A stretch of DNA of 64,000 nt from Dipteronia dyeriana. Taxonomy: Eukaryota; Streptophyta; Magnoliopsida; Sapindales; Sapindaceae. Below, piece by piece: positions 10,484 through 21,982 of the stretch. The notes beneath the pieces were generated by a model. That model was given only the letters and a program-made list of their open reading frames with translations. It did not search any database and was not told the DNA's origin. The first letter of the stretch is position 1, and each line of letters starts with the position of its first letter. Position numbers and translations under genes: made by a program. The DNA lies in the NCBI GenBank assembly GCA_032871835.1, contig CM065295.1:40050360-40114359 (forward strand), read 5' to 3'.

Positions 10484-12919
10484 TCAAAAACCGAGGAACT
10501 TGCAATTGTGACCATTATGATGACAAGTTGTACATCTTGATTGACTTACTCCCTCACCAAATGATGGAATACGATTCTTTTAAGGTCTTCCTGGAAGGTG
10601 TCGGCCTACGGGTGCGAGAACAACTATTGATGCAATATCTTCTGGAACCAACCATTTATGAGGGTGTCCAACTGGATGAATTTCCCCACTGTATGCTACA
10701 ACAAGAAATGCACTAGAGTAATAAGGTGAAAATTAATCTATATATGAAAATTGTCGGACCCTAATGCAAGCCAATGCATGTTCACATGGAAATCCGTCCA
10801 TGTCAAACTCTCTACAAGTACATGTTTTTGATGTCAAATCAACAGTTCCATCCAAATCTCCATCCTTAACAAGAAATGAGTAATATGTGATTGGGTAGAC
10901 CGTTAGATAACGTGCTTTTTCATCCTTGACAACTATGTTTACATTTGCTTTGGTTGTCAATGTCGACTTAAGTTTACCTGCGGATGTTCGATGATTATAG
11001 AACCACCGTTGGAGAACCCCTCTGATACAGTCAATAACTTCGGTAATAGGTAATTCCCGACAAGCTTTAAATGCATTATTCATGGCCTCTGCAATGTTGG
11101 ATGACGTTAGGTTATACCTTTTCCTTGGACTGTATGCTCGTGCCCACCGTTCAAATCCGAAATCCTTGATATACATAGTTGCTTGAGAATTTATATTTGC
11201 CAATTGCTCCATACATCATGTGAATTGATTTACCTGATAAACTTTAACTGCCTTTCTGAAGATATCTTTTAGTATCTTATTCTTCCCATAGCGTTCAAGC
11301 ATGTTCCGTTCTAGATGTACCGCATATGCGCCCTGGGGAATGAATTTGGAAACACTTTTTCCACACCGGTAATAATACTATTTTTCATATCAGAAACAAT
11401 AACCAAATCATCAACTTTGCCAACGGCATGATGTAACCTAGTTAGAAACCATTCCCAAGCTTCATTTGTCTCCGAATCACCAACATCAAAAGCTAGAGGA
11501 AATATTTGATCATTTCCATCCATAAACACTGCCACAAATAAGACCCCTGCATGAGGGCCTTTCAAAAATGTTACGTCAATAGCAATTATAGGTCTAATCG
11601 ATGACAGAAACCCGTCTATGCAGGCTTTGAGGCAAAAAAAACATATACATGAACCTATTAGCCGAATTTGTGTGAAGATCTGTAATAGTTCCAAGATTAG
11701 TTTGCTCCAACATGTATAAATATGATGGCAAAATTCGGTATGACTCAACTGGTGTTCCTTGAACCTCATCCAAGGCAATATGTTTGGCTCAAAATGCTTT
11801 GTGGTAGTTACATGAGATGCCAAACTCTTTCTATATGTCTTCTGTATTTTTCTTTTGGCTTGTATAAACGATGATCATGAAATTTCTCCTTTATGTGTTC
11901 CTCTATAACCCGTGCGCTTGCTTGTCTCTGATGCGGAAATCATGCTTCATTAGAACATGGGTGCTCATGGTCAAATCTTCTTATATGAAAATAATCTGAA
12001 TTAGCAACCTTAACTGCACGCATTCGCCAATTTCATTCCTCAACAATACACCGAACTTGATAACATGTTGGGTCTGACTTCATCACCCTAATCTGGAATC
12101 GGTTGGCAAAGGCATACCTACCTAATTGTGATTGCAATTGTTGCTTACTTTCAAACAATTCACCCACTGTAATACACATATCAACAGGTCTAGGTGCAAC
12201 TTTACCAAAATTAATAGAATATGATACAGATGGAGGTGGAACGAGCCTCTGGATAGGGGTAAATTGATCATCAGACCAAATAGGAACTTGATCAGAAATA
12301 TGGTCAAACTGTGGTTCTGATACCTCATGCACATAAACATTTTCATTTTCTGTGGTATCAAGGAAACCAAAATGACGATGAGAGGAATTACCTTTGTTGG
12401 CAGTTTCTGTAAAACCCTCTCGATTATCATTCAAATGGGCATTTGTGTTAGGCACATCCACGGTGTGCTGGAAATCATATTCAGTTGCATGGTGTGGGCG
12501 GTAAGGTGATTCTGGATGAAAATTCGGCTTCACTTCTAGATGGTCATCATCGATTTTCTCAACACTTATGCAAACTAGAGGGTCAACATGTTCTCAGCGG
12601 AGTAACAATGCAACATCATCATCATCAATAATCTCAAAAGACAAACTAGGACGAATGGTTTGTGCAACAATCGTAAGAGTAACCCGATAATGATTTCTAA
12701 CAATCCCGATCACGCGGTACACCATATCTAATAGTTGATCATAATTTGCATCCCTTGGAAAATCAAATGTTCGTCCTCTCCGACTGTCGTACCAATATAC
12801 ACCGTGATCACTTTTCCATTCCCCTCCCCCCATTCAAAACCAATTGCACATTTGTCATCTTCAATCCTGGAAACATCAATTAAAATAAACTTTACTACAT
12901 CAAACATAAAGGGTGTCAA
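10484..12919 (-). pseudogene. mudrA: MuDR-type transposase of the MULE
   Basis: Read from 12919 down to 10484. The N-terminal GGEW/YDSRRG domain (12833-12594) is followed by an acidic linker and the MuDR N-terminal DNA-binding domain (VGELFESKQQLQSQ, then KSDPTCYQVRC) ending near 12033. The MULE DDE core lies at 11823-11311, with IDVTFLKG and VSDMKNS carrying the first two aspartates, and the third acid is the Glu of NIAEAMN near 11088. A SWIM zinc finger (CTC, then CEH) is at about 10785-10825. A C-terminal CTTCHHNGH knuckle-like motif precedes a TGA at 10484. Stops at 12594, 12033, 10733 and near 10545, plus frameshifts near 11213-11310 and 11824-12030, make it a pseudogene. The family excises and inserts the element by its inverted repeats. 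Confidence 0.85.
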
Positions 12920-12960
12920 TTATTATTTAATTTTTTCTTTTTCTTCTTTGTGTCAATGGT

Positions 12961-13380
12961 GACCAGATCGGGTCATCCCTAACCCGAAGGCCAATTTTAA
13001 GGCATCGGGTCAGGGGCAACCCGAAGCCATGAAATTGGTTTTCGGGTCACCATTGACCTAAAGACCAATTTCATGGCTTCGGGTTGCCCCTAACCGGATG
13101 CCTTAAAATTGGTCTTCGGGTCATGGATGACCTAATCGGGTCACACCTGACCTGAAGACCAATTTTAATGGCTTCGGGTAGGGGTAACCTGAAGCCATGA
13201 AATTGGTCTTCGGGTCAGGTGTGACCCGATCGGGTCAGGTGTGACCCGATCGGGTCAATGGTGACCCGAAGACCAATTTCATGGCTTCAGGTAACCCTCT
13301 ACCTGAAGCCATGAAATTGGTCTTCGGGTCAGTTGTGACACGATCGGGTCACTGTTGACCCGAAGCACGATTTCAATTAA
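12961..13380. repeat. Array of long hairpins near the right end of the MULE
   Basis: Three successive inverted repeats are visible. The first pairs about 82 bp at 12961-13042 with 13060-13142. The second pairs ~38 bp at 13143-13180 with 13185-13222 around a 4-base loop. The third pairs ~37 bp at 13256-13292 with 13299-13336. All arms reuse one core containing CCATGAAATTGGTCTTCGGG, and the gaps carry GTGACCCGATCGGGTCA-like palindromes. The array lies just upstream of mudrA, so it may be its promoter/leader or a subterminal transposase-binding zone. It is not CRISPR: the units are inverted, with no unique spacers. Confidence 0.9.
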
Positions 13381-13584
13381 CCCAAAAAAAAAACTTACCT
13401 TATCAACACTTTTATGTCTCCAAGGGGAATTTTATTTTTTACAAGAGCTCAATGTAAACAATGTTTAGTTTACTTCTTTTCTTTTCCTTTTTATTATTGG
13501 TTGGTTAAAAGTAATAATTATAATAAATATGGTGTTTATAATTTAAGTTGGGATATTTTTGGAAGTTTGGGGCATTTTTACAAC

Positions 13585-13647
13585 TATTTACCTACTTGGG
13601 GTATATTTGCAATATAGGCCCTCAGATGGGTCATTTTTACTAAAATT
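13585..13647 (-). repeat. Right terminal inverted repeat of the MULE
   Basis: The complement reads TTTTAGTAAAAATGACCC, then TGAGGGCCTATATTGCAAAT, matching 3547-3600 with few differences. Shared ATGCCCC and AAATACCC-like blocks continue to about 13545. Confidence 0.75.
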
Positions 13648-13777
13648 TATTTTCATTTTAATTCTATTCAAATATAAATATTTGATGTTTTAAGATACCA
13701 ACAATGAAAAAAAAAGTAATAAATAGATATATTTATGTAATTAAGGTTGAGACATAAGTGTCTTTATTTAAAATTAA

Positions 13778-13826
13778 GACTGTATTATTGGCACACCCCT
13801 ACTTGACTATTTATGCGACATGTTTT
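13778..13826 (+). repeat. Left terminal repeat of the split MULE
   Basis: About 48 bp, inverted relative to 48250-48297. Preceded by the 9-bp duplication TAAAATTAA. Confidence 0.7.
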
Positions 13827-14512
13827 AAAATTTTGACTTAAATAATTAAAATTGGATGTTTATTATTTTTTGATTCATTTCCAAAACTAACCTTTTTACA
13901 TATTTTTCAAACTTTAATACACCATATCTCTATCTCTCTATCTCTGAAATTTGTATACGTCTCTCTCTCACCTCCATTGAATGATTTATTTATTTTTTCC
14001 TTTTCTTTTTGAGTTTTTTTTTCTTCTTATTTCATGGTGGAAAAGAAAAAGAAAAAGAAATAGTAGGGTTCCTTCATAAGGTTGATCAAAGAACCATAAC
14101 AAGAACAAAAAAAATAACTAAAAAACTCAGATCTTTACATGAGTATCAAAAATATAAAATCCATGACATAGACATATAAAAGTACTATCGCTCTCACCTT
14201 CATTTATTGCTGGAAGCTAGCCATTTTTAATTTCTTCAATAGAGAGATTTTGATTTTTTTGACAAAAAAAAAAAGTAAACTTCAATGCTTGTTATAACAA
14301 TTCTTGCAGATGCTTTATATCGTTCTCAGACAATTCTTCTAGATGTTTGATATCGTTCTCAGACAATTATTCCATATGCTCGATATCTTTTTCAAACTTT
14401 TTCTTAATATTTTGTATGTGTGTAAAAAGCAAATTTTAGAGTTCAAGAGTTAAGTATTTTTTTAATTCAAGAAACAGATTACATGAATGTGGTTTTTTTT
14501 TTTTAAAAGAAA
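13827..14512. other. Interior of the split MULE, left part
   Basis: No gene. It contains CTCTCTATCTCTCTATCTCTG-like pyrimidine repeats near 13925-13975, an A-rich/GAAAAAG run near 14042, and a short direct repeat near 14305-14400 (ATCGTTCTCAGACAATT twice). Confidence 0.5.
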
Positions 14513-15302
14513 TGTAGGAAAAATCTAAAAGAGTACCACGTCATCCAAAGTCAACTAAACTGAACAAACCTAAGTTGACTAGAGATGGCCTCACAACATC
14601 CAATCGGGATTACCTGAGTGATCAGGTAGAGATAACCCAATTTAAGTGATTAGACTGACCAAGTAAAAATAACCCGGTCGGGATTATTGAGATGGTCGGG
14701 ATCGAAGCACTAGTCGGGGATAATGAATTCTGATCGGGACTAGTAGATGGTCAGTTGAGCAACACGTGGATAACGTTGAATTCAATGCAATTACGACTTG
14801 AATACATAGAGATTGAGTCTTACTCAAAAAAGGTGTCTCGAAGAACACACCGGTAAGGAAACAAATTTCCTTAGAGATACCAGAGTCTAAATTATGTAAG
14901 AGATCTAATGCATTCAGAATATGAACAATACAAAACATGAAAGAAGAATAAAACGATTCCAACAAGTCCGAGTTTCATTAAACCTCAACAACTTTCCTTA
15001 CTTATACACCGAGAATTAGGGTTTTATGCATGTATAAATAGATCCTAATAATACCCATGAAAGGGTTAACACAAAAAAACATACAAGAGAGTAAGCGAGA
15101 TTGAGAGTGTAACAATTCGTTAATAGTATAATTCTTTCCTTGTTACCTCCGGCAACCGTGGTTTTTTCCCTCTTTGGGTTTTCCACGTAAAACTCAGTGT
15201 CTTGCATGCTTGATTAATTTTCTTGCTTTACAATTCAATTGTTGATTCAAATTAACTTGATAGACGCGTGGTTAATTTTATGTAATCCAAAAATCACCGT
15301 TA
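14513..15302 (+). mobile_element. 5' LTR of the Tat Gypsy
   Basis: Starts TGTAGG and ends near CACCGTTA. It aligns with 47388-48155 over its whole length (CATCCAAAGTCAACTA, GATGGCCTCACAACATCC, TAGGGTTTTATGCATGTATA, TTGTTGATTCA). The first half contains short degenerate repeats of CGGGATTA/GATCGGG type. The GTATAAATAGA near 15033 is a plausible TATA box. Confidence 0.85.
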
Positions 15303-15305
15303 ATA

Positions 15306-15326
15306 ATTGGTGCTCGAGGAAGGGGG
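15306..15326 (+). other. Putative primer-binding site of the Tat Gypsy
   Basis: The sequence after the LTR reads ATTGGTGCTCGAGGAAGGGG. Position and leading TGG fit a tRNA primer site, but I cannot name the tRNA. Confidence 0.45.
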
Positions 15327-15371
15327 TGGTGGCGAACATTAACTTCTGTCAAAAACTCGTAAAATAGTAAC

Positions 15372-17298
15372 ATGGCAAACAGCAGAGATGGAAGCCAATC
15401 TCCACTTGACCCTGGCACATCACGTGGTGTCAACAACCTTGGTTTAGCAAACACCAGTCCTCCCAGAGGAGAATTACCCTCCAGGACCCTGACTTCCACT
15501 AGACAAGACCTGATAATGTCTACATATTCCATTCTTGGTATTTCCCTAAATACATTCTGACAAGTCCAAGAGTCCCTGCGGAGAGTAATTGAAGACACCG
15601 TTAGACAGGGAATCAACATAACGGCTACCATCGGCTAGACCTCACTGTATCAGTTGTTTACATCGTTGGTGGAGCCAGATCCCCGGGTACGTTCTGAGAT
15701 AGTGGCGATGACCCCAGATGCACCATAAAATTTTGGTAGAGATAGGGCAAATCGTTGTGAAAGAAAGGAACATTCCCAAATGAGATATGATCGCCAAGAT
15801 GACCAAAATCATATAGAGCGATGGGCCCGAGAAAACCAAGAAACGATAAAGCGTACGGAGTCCAGTTTGTAAAGGGATGCATGAAGATACCATGAAGGGG
15901 GACCATATACGATTGAAAGAACAGTTATGGCGGTCATAGGTAGAGACCCCGATCAATTTCAATTGGAGAGAAAGCTCCACCCCGAAGGCATAGGGATACA
16001 AACTTTGCGGTTAAATTTGACCTCTGTGATGCCCAAGTCACAGGATGAGTCTCTAGGAATCCTTATAGCATTACCATTCGTCAGAAGTTTGATGGACATG
16101 AGAAGCCAGATTGTAAGCTAAAAGTCTTGTTAAGAAGGATCGAGGCTCTAGAGTGAAGGTAGAGTAGGGGAAATCTATTAATTGGTAACTCTAGCAGTCC
16201 ATTCATCGACTCCATAAGGAATGGCTGCGTTTTTGAAAAAGTTCAGGATGTCGCATGTAGAACAATTCAAGGCTAACACCGACCCCCAAGAGCACGTCAG
16301 AAGATACAGGAGTGCGATAGGACAATACGATTATGATGATGCACTCATGTGTAGGATGTTCCCCCAAACATTAAGGGACCAGGGGTCCAGGTGGTTTGGT
16401 GGTCTCGTTATAGGATCGATTAGGAACTTTGAGGAATTAATACAAGCCTTCACCAGACAGTTCATGAGGAACATTCAACGTAGAAAATCAGTATTCGTCA
16501 TGTCAACTTTGAGGCAAAGAAAGGATGAGAAGTTGAAAGACTACCTAACCAGATTCTCACAAGAAGTATCGGAAGTGCAGAATCCCAATGATGATGCGGT
16601 GGTGTTCGCATTTGTCAATAGTTTGCAGTATAACCAATTGTCACTCAGTTTGAGGTGAAAAGAGTTGACCACTTATGTAAACTTGGTAGATGATGTGGGG
16701 GGATATACAATGGCAGAGGAAGAACATATAGCCCACATGAGAGACCTTATACATGGTGGCCGACCGAAAAGTAGCCAAAAACCCCAAAGATAGAAGTTCG
16801 AAATGTAACAGCAAACCGGACCAAAAGAGTAATTCGGGAAAGAACAAGAAGAGTTGCAAGGACAATGACCAAAAAGGCAATAAATCCTTAAAGAGGCAGT
16901 ACACCAACTATACCCCACTGGCCAAAAAACAAAAAGAAATCTTAACTGTGACAGTGGACAAGGATCTATACAAAAAACCCCTAAATTAATCCAATTTCAT
17001 GAGAAAAAACACCTCCAAGTACTGTCGATACCATTGGGAAAATGGTCACAAGTCCTTAAAATCCTACCAACTGAGAGATTAGATCAAAAATTTGATCAAA
17101 GAAGGGCACTTGAAAGATGTGGTTCTGAAGGATGGCAATGATCGACATAAGGATCCACCAAAGAATGAGCAAGACAGAAAAGGTTATCCAAGAGGAAACT
17201 CGGATGGAGGAGCGATCAACACCATATTCGGTGGGCCATACATAGGAAAAAGTAGCCATGAGAGGATGACTGAAGTCTGTGAGGTAATAGATGGCTAG
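15372..17298 (+). pseudogene. Tat Gypsy gag (capsid and nucleocapsid), broken
   Basis: The product would be the structural Gag that packages element RNA. An N-terminal proline/serine-rich part runs from 15372. The retrotransposon gag core at 16221-16658 includes DPQEHVRRYRSAI, CRMFPQTLRD, GSRWFGGL, FTRQFM and the DEKLKDYLTRF segment. A basic linker at 16753-16989 ends in the YTPLAKKQKEIL motif. A zinc-knuckle-like KYCRYHWENGHKS stretch follows near 17015 and an INTIFGGPYIG motif near 17215. In-frame stops at 16656-16658 and 16987-16989, with others in the N-terminal part, disable it. The motif order is that of Tat elements. Confidence 0.8.
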
Positions 17299-17304
17299 AA
17301 AAAC

Positions 17305-17862
17305 TTGGAGGTAAACTCAGTTGGTCCTGACCAGAAGAAACTCAAGCAAGGTTGGGACCCGATCATGTTTTTTGAAGTTGATGCACACGGACTTGAAGTT
17401 AGACTGAATTATGGAATCATGTTGTCAGTTCGTATTGGTCACAGGGAAGTAAGAAAAGTGTTAATCGATTATGGGAGATCGGTAGATATTTTAAGCATTA
17501 GAGTGTGTGATCAGTTAGGGCTAAAAAAAAGATCTACAACCATTGGTGCTTCCACTCAGAGGGTTCGGAGGAGTAGAAGTGAGGTCGTTATAAATAGATA
17601 AGCTGTATATAGAGATCGGGAGTTACCCTTGCCAGAACTAGTGCTCATTGATTTTGTGGTCGTAGACGTTGAGAACTGGCCCTACAACTCCTTGTTGGGA
17701 AAACCTTTCCTAAAAAAATCAAAAACAGTCACTGTAACCTTCGCTCTGACCGTAAAGGTCCCAACTGAGGCAAGGTTCGGTATCATAAAGAGCTCTCAAG
17801 AATGGGCCATAAAAGCAATCCTAGCAGTGTATAGGAAAAAAATGGAATTGAACGTAAAATAA
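17305..17862 (+). pseudogene. Tat Gypsy aspartic protease, altered active site
   Basis: This domain normally cuts the Gag-Pol polyprotein. The active-site segment reads VLIDYGRSVDIL at about 17460-17495, where the family has Asp-Thr/Ser-Gly, so the middle residue is lost to Tyr. The downstream LLGKPFL motif (near 17695) is preserved. A stop at 17599-17601 splits the domain. It follows gag directly and leads into the RT part. Confidence 0.75.
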
Positions 17863-17895
17863 ACAGAACTCCCCAAAGATAAAAGTTGACCATAA

Positions 17896-18999
17896 ATGGG
17901 TATGAATGAGGCTGAAGTGGAGACACAGACCCGGCTCGACCTAGACCCAGTAGAGTCATCTCTAAAAGATGGGATAAACCCGGAAGAGGAACTGGCCATT
18001 GAGGTTATAATCGATGAAAGTAACCCTGAACAAACGGTAAAATTAGTGGCTCGGTTGACGGAACAAATTCAAAATAAGTTGGTCAACCTATTGAGAGAAT
18101 ACAAGAACGTGTTCGTATGGAAGCATGATAACATTCAGGAATCTTATTACTTGGTAATCGAACCCCGAGTGGAAGCCGGTCATCTAGAAGATATGATGGT
18201 TTAACAGTAAGAGTAGTCAAGCAATCAGAGAAGATGTTGAGAAGCTACTGGCAGTAGAGTTAATAAGGGAAGTACAATGTCTTGAGTGGGTCATCAATGT
18301 TGTACTTATGAAAATAAGAACAGGCAATAGAGGATGTGGTTGGATTTCATAGACCTAAACAAGGCAAGCCCAAAAGAAAGCTTTCCCTTACCTCGAATTG
18401 ACTAACTGGTCGATGCAACGGCGGGGCATAAATTGTTGAGTTTCATGGACTCCTACTCTGGTTAAAACCAAATTAGAATGTTCGGACCAGATGAGGAAAA
18501 GATTGCATTCATAACCAAAGGGCTCTACTGCTATAGAGTAATACCTTGTGGCCTTAAAAATATTGAGGCAACTTACCAAAGGCTAATAAACAAGATGTTC
18601 GCTCGACAGATCGACAGGAATACAATAATGTATATTGACGATATACTGACAAAAAACATCACTGCCAGGAGGCATGCAGTAGATCTAGAAGAGACATTTG
18701 AGGTGCTAAGGAATTTGGAATGAAGTTCAACCCGAAGAAATGTGTTTTTGGGGTACCATCGGGGAAGTTCCTTGGTTTCCAAGTTCACCAAATGGGAAAC
18801 GATGTAAACTTGAGAAGATAAGGGCATTGAAGAAAATGAGGTCGCCGGTTACCCTAAAAGACATTCAAAGGTTGACAAGATTTTTGGCCTCACTAAACCG
18901 ATTAATCAGCAAATAAACGAACAAGTGTTTGCCTTTCTTCAGGTCCATAAGGAAAGGCAAATAAGTGGAATGGAATAAAGAGTGAGAACAAGCCTTCTA
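17896..18999 (+). pseudogene. Tat Gypsy reverse transcriptase, broken
   Basis: The lead-in (17896-18204) holds the FVWKHDNI motif that precedes Gypsy RT. The palm is recognisable from WVINVVL near 18280 through GLYCYRVIPCGLKN at 18520-18560 to the catalytic MYIDDIL at about 18628-18650. A thumb/tether with KFNPKKCVFGV and GKFLGFQVH follows at 18725-18790. Several stops and frameshifts between 18200 and 18480 and after 18720 disable the enzyme, though the YIDD box itself survives. Confidence 0.8.
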
Positions 19000-19598
19000 G
19001 AAGATTAAGGAGTATCTAGGTAAAGCTGTAATTCTGTCAAAACCATTGGAAGGAGAAGTGTTATACTTACACTTGTCAGTCACAGTAATGGCCACTGGAT
19101 CAGTGTTTGTCAGGCTAGACGAATGGATACAAAAACCAGTATATTATACAAGTACGACCTTGTTACCAGTAGAAACAAGGTACTCAGTAGCTGAGCAAAT
19201 GGCGTTAGCACTAATAATAGCAACAAGAAAATTGAGACCTTACTTTCAGGCATACAAGATCGCGGTCTACATAGATTGTCCACTCAAACAAATCTTCTCC
19301 AAACCAGAAGTATTAGAAAAATTGGTAAAATGGGCAACCGAGCTAAATGAATTTGATATTACTTAGTTACCAAGGGTCACGGTAAAAGGTCTGGTAGTGG
19401 TAGATTTGATTATCGAGTCGTTGAGCCAAACATCAAGGTGATCAGAATGTTTGAAGATAGAAACAAAAAAGTTTTTCACTAGAAGTTTCATGTTGATAAG
19501 TTGTCAAACACGCATAGCAGTGGAGCAGACATAGTGTTATCCAACCTGAAAGGAGATCAGGTAGAATGTACCTTGTGGTTAGCTTCAAAGCTACAAAT
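19000..19598 (+). pseudogene. Tat Gypsy RNase H region, part before the C1 insertion
   Basis: 19046-19366 carries LYLHLSVTV, PVYYTSTTLL, ETRYSVAEQMALALI and RKLRPYFQAY, the RT-connection RNase H of Gypsy elements. The second RNase H-like domain that Tat elements add starts near 19500 with a GADIVLSN motif and is cut at 19598. It resumes at 36976, the same frame continuing after the inserted Copia. Confidence 0.75.
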
Positions 19599-21416
19599 TG
19601 CTGGGGTTTATGCCCTAAAGCTTGTAATTTGTAAATGTGAATGAAACAATAATAAAAGAAGAAGTTTATTCATTCTATAAACCTGTCTCATACATTTATA
19701 TCATGTGTACTTAATATCCAAGATAACCGGATATAATATCTAATTGAGTGTATGAGTGTCATATACAGAGGTATTCAGTTTGAGATGAGCAATCCAAAGA
19801 GTCCATAGTTAACAAGTAGAGTTTGGTACTTTATTTGTGGTTAATCTACACTTGCAGTCCATTCTGTAATGTACGGTGGTCTTAACCTAGACTATTCATA
19901 TGGTGATATGAGAATGGAGACACCTTATATGATGTGATCATATAGGGCCTAACCATGACCTATATAAATCTCTCACCAATATCTGTTACAAGATGAGATT
20001 CATATATATCAACAAATGATGACTATATATGAGTGATCTTAATCCTGAGTATTTTATCGACTCCTTCAGGTTAGATCGTGGTTTTTGATATATCATGGGT
20101 GAGATTGGAGTTGCATTCCCGGTCAATAACTTCATATGTTGAAATCACGGTTTGCCTTGTGGTTGGGAAGGTATGTGCACAATAGTGAAATCCACTCCTT
20201 CTAAGAAGTATATGGTAGTTCCATTAAGGGTTGATTTGGGCTTGAACAATATGAGTACTCTTCATATTCTGTAAGGAAGTTAGAATTTATTGTTCGTTAG
20301 AGAATTATTGATACTTAAAGGATAATATATAATTAGGGAGGTATAACAGACTTTACGAACTAGCTCTAATTTTGAACTACTTGTGGAGGATCAAACCGTA
20401 TGTAATAGCTATATCAATGGACAACTTTAATTTTGGTTTGTGTAATACATCTGCAGTTAAGAGAGTGCAGCATCAGGATTTTAGTGGAATAACTCTAAGG
20501 TTAATTTTCATAAAATATTAATTAAAGAGTTTAATTAATTATTTTTAAATATTATTGGAGCTCAAAACTATGGGTCCATTAGGTCCCCTTGCTAGTCTGG
20601 TTGATTAAAGGTAATAAGGGTCATGGTTAATTAATTATATTATCCAATTAATTATGTTACGAAAGTGACACGTAATTATTTAGGGATTAATTGAATAATG
20701 ATACTATTTAATTAATATATTAATAATTAAATTAATTTGATAATTAGATTATTTAACTAATGAATTTATAATTAATAATTAATAATTAATTATTACTTAA
20801 AGGTTGCAGGTTCAAATCATGACAGAAACAGAGATAAATAATTAGATTATTTTATTCTTTGAAAAGTCTAGTGTTTAAGTTCAAGTCAACTAGGGTTACG
20901 TGGGAGTTAAAATCCTACTCTATCTAGGACACTTAAATACTACCTATCCTTTTAATATTTGGAAAAGAATTTGTACCTAGTTTTAAGTATACATAGATAT
21001 ATTTACATCACAATGATACAAAAGAGACTAATTGTGATTCTTTGAACCAAAAAACATAAAAAAAAAAAAACCTATAAAGTCTAGAAGATTTCAGCCAAAA
21101 AAAAAAAATTCTTGCTTGTGGTGGCCGAATTTGCTAAAAAGAAAAGAAATAGTTCTATTATTCAAGCCTTTGCATCCTTCTGTAGGTTCCTGGAAGATCG
21201 TGATGTACCCACACACGGTTACCGGATCGTAGGACATAGTGAGGAAGACTTGGTGGTTCGTAATCGGTATAAAGCTTAAAGAAACGAATGAGTTAGCATC
21301 AAGGGTATGATCTAAATCCTTCTTTATATATTCTTATATGTTGTATATGGTTTACAAGTTGCATAAAATTTTTAAAACCCTGTTTCTGCTGCGCAACGTA
21401 AATCCGGGTTCCTACA
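19599..21416 (+). mobile_element. 5' LTR of Copia C1
   Basis: Begins TGCTGGGGTTTATGCCC and ends GGGTTCCTACA. The same sequence recurs at 21983, 29610, 35156 and 37250. The 20510-20820 part is very AT-rich with TTAATTAATTA-type runs. Confidence 0.9.
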
Positions 21417-21418
21417 AT

Positions 21419-21430
21419 TGGTATCAGAGC
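21419..21430 (+). other. Primer-binding site of Copia C1
   Basis: TGGTATCAGAGC two bases after the LTR matches the 3' end complement of plant initiator tRNA-Met, the usual Copia primer. Confidence 0.9.
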
Positions 21431-21982
21431 CCAATTATACAATAAATAAGAATAAAAGTTTCTTTTTCCATAGTTTTATTCTAAGATTTTCTTGTATGGT
21501 ATGTGTAGGCACTTTCTAATGATTGTACGATGTTTATATATTTTTTTATGAACATGGTTAATCGTTAATTGTATGGTATAATGGGTTTAGGATTCATTTT
21601 GAAGGATGTAATATTTTTTCTTATGTAAAATTACTGTCGGGATGTATTTTAATATTTTGTTCTGCTGTATATTCTTTGTTGTATTTTTTCTATAAAATAT
21701 TTTATCGTAAAATATGTTCGAAGAAATCATACGTAGATGACGGAAGGCGGAATAGCAATATCAGAAATGCTTGTGCACATGAGACGCGTGTAGGTGTGCA
21801 GCATAGACAGTTGCGTAGCAGCCAAGCCATTCGCCTGTGCATGCTGTACTTACAGCAGCCATGTTGCGTGTCTGGGCTGCTGGCAGCACGAGTCCGCTGC
21901 ATGGGGTCTGGCTGGGTGCGAGGCAGACATACGCTGTCTTCGTGCGTGGTTGGTTGCTCATGCACGACTAGCTGGCTGTGCA
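21431..21982 (+). other. C1 leader region before solo LTR B
   Basis: AT-rich to ~21740, then a GC-rich tract with GCAGC/CATGC words (21780-21975). Frames across it (for example 21676-22002) have no recognisable Gag motif, so I treat it as leader or badly decayed gag. It resumes at 23189-23345. Confidence 0.5.

Larger units (their letters stand above)
3546..13647. mobile_element. Mutator-like element carrying Ulp1 protease and mudrA (CUMULE/Kaonashi type)
   Basis: The two ends are inverted copies: TTTTAGTAAAATG-type bases at 3547 and the complement at 13632-13647, with matching GAGGGCCT, TATTGCAAATATACCC and ATGCCCC blocks further in. Inside are a Ulp1-like cysteine protease gene on + and a MuDR transposase gene on -, arranged convergently. 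This combination is known from MULEs called Kaonashi in Arabidopsis and CUMULE in melon. A later solo LTR (8691-10462) adds 1.8 kb, so the original element was about 8.3 kb. Both genes are broken, so it is not autonomous. I could not find a matching 9-11 bp target duplication, which leaves the exact outer ends uncertain by a few bases. Confidence 0.8.

Noticed and set aside
12961..13380. CRISPR-like array
   Set aside because: Units are inverted, of unequal length and without unique spacers, and the DNA is from a plant nucleus. It is an array of hairpins inside a MULE.
15642..16001. 119-residue minus-strand frame over the Gypsy gag
   Set aside because: It is a shadow of the Gag N-terminal part read on the opposite strand.
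21419..21430. tRNA gene
   Set aside because: The match to the initiator tRNA-Met 3' end is only the 12-base primer site after a Copia LTR. No cloverleaf surrounds it.
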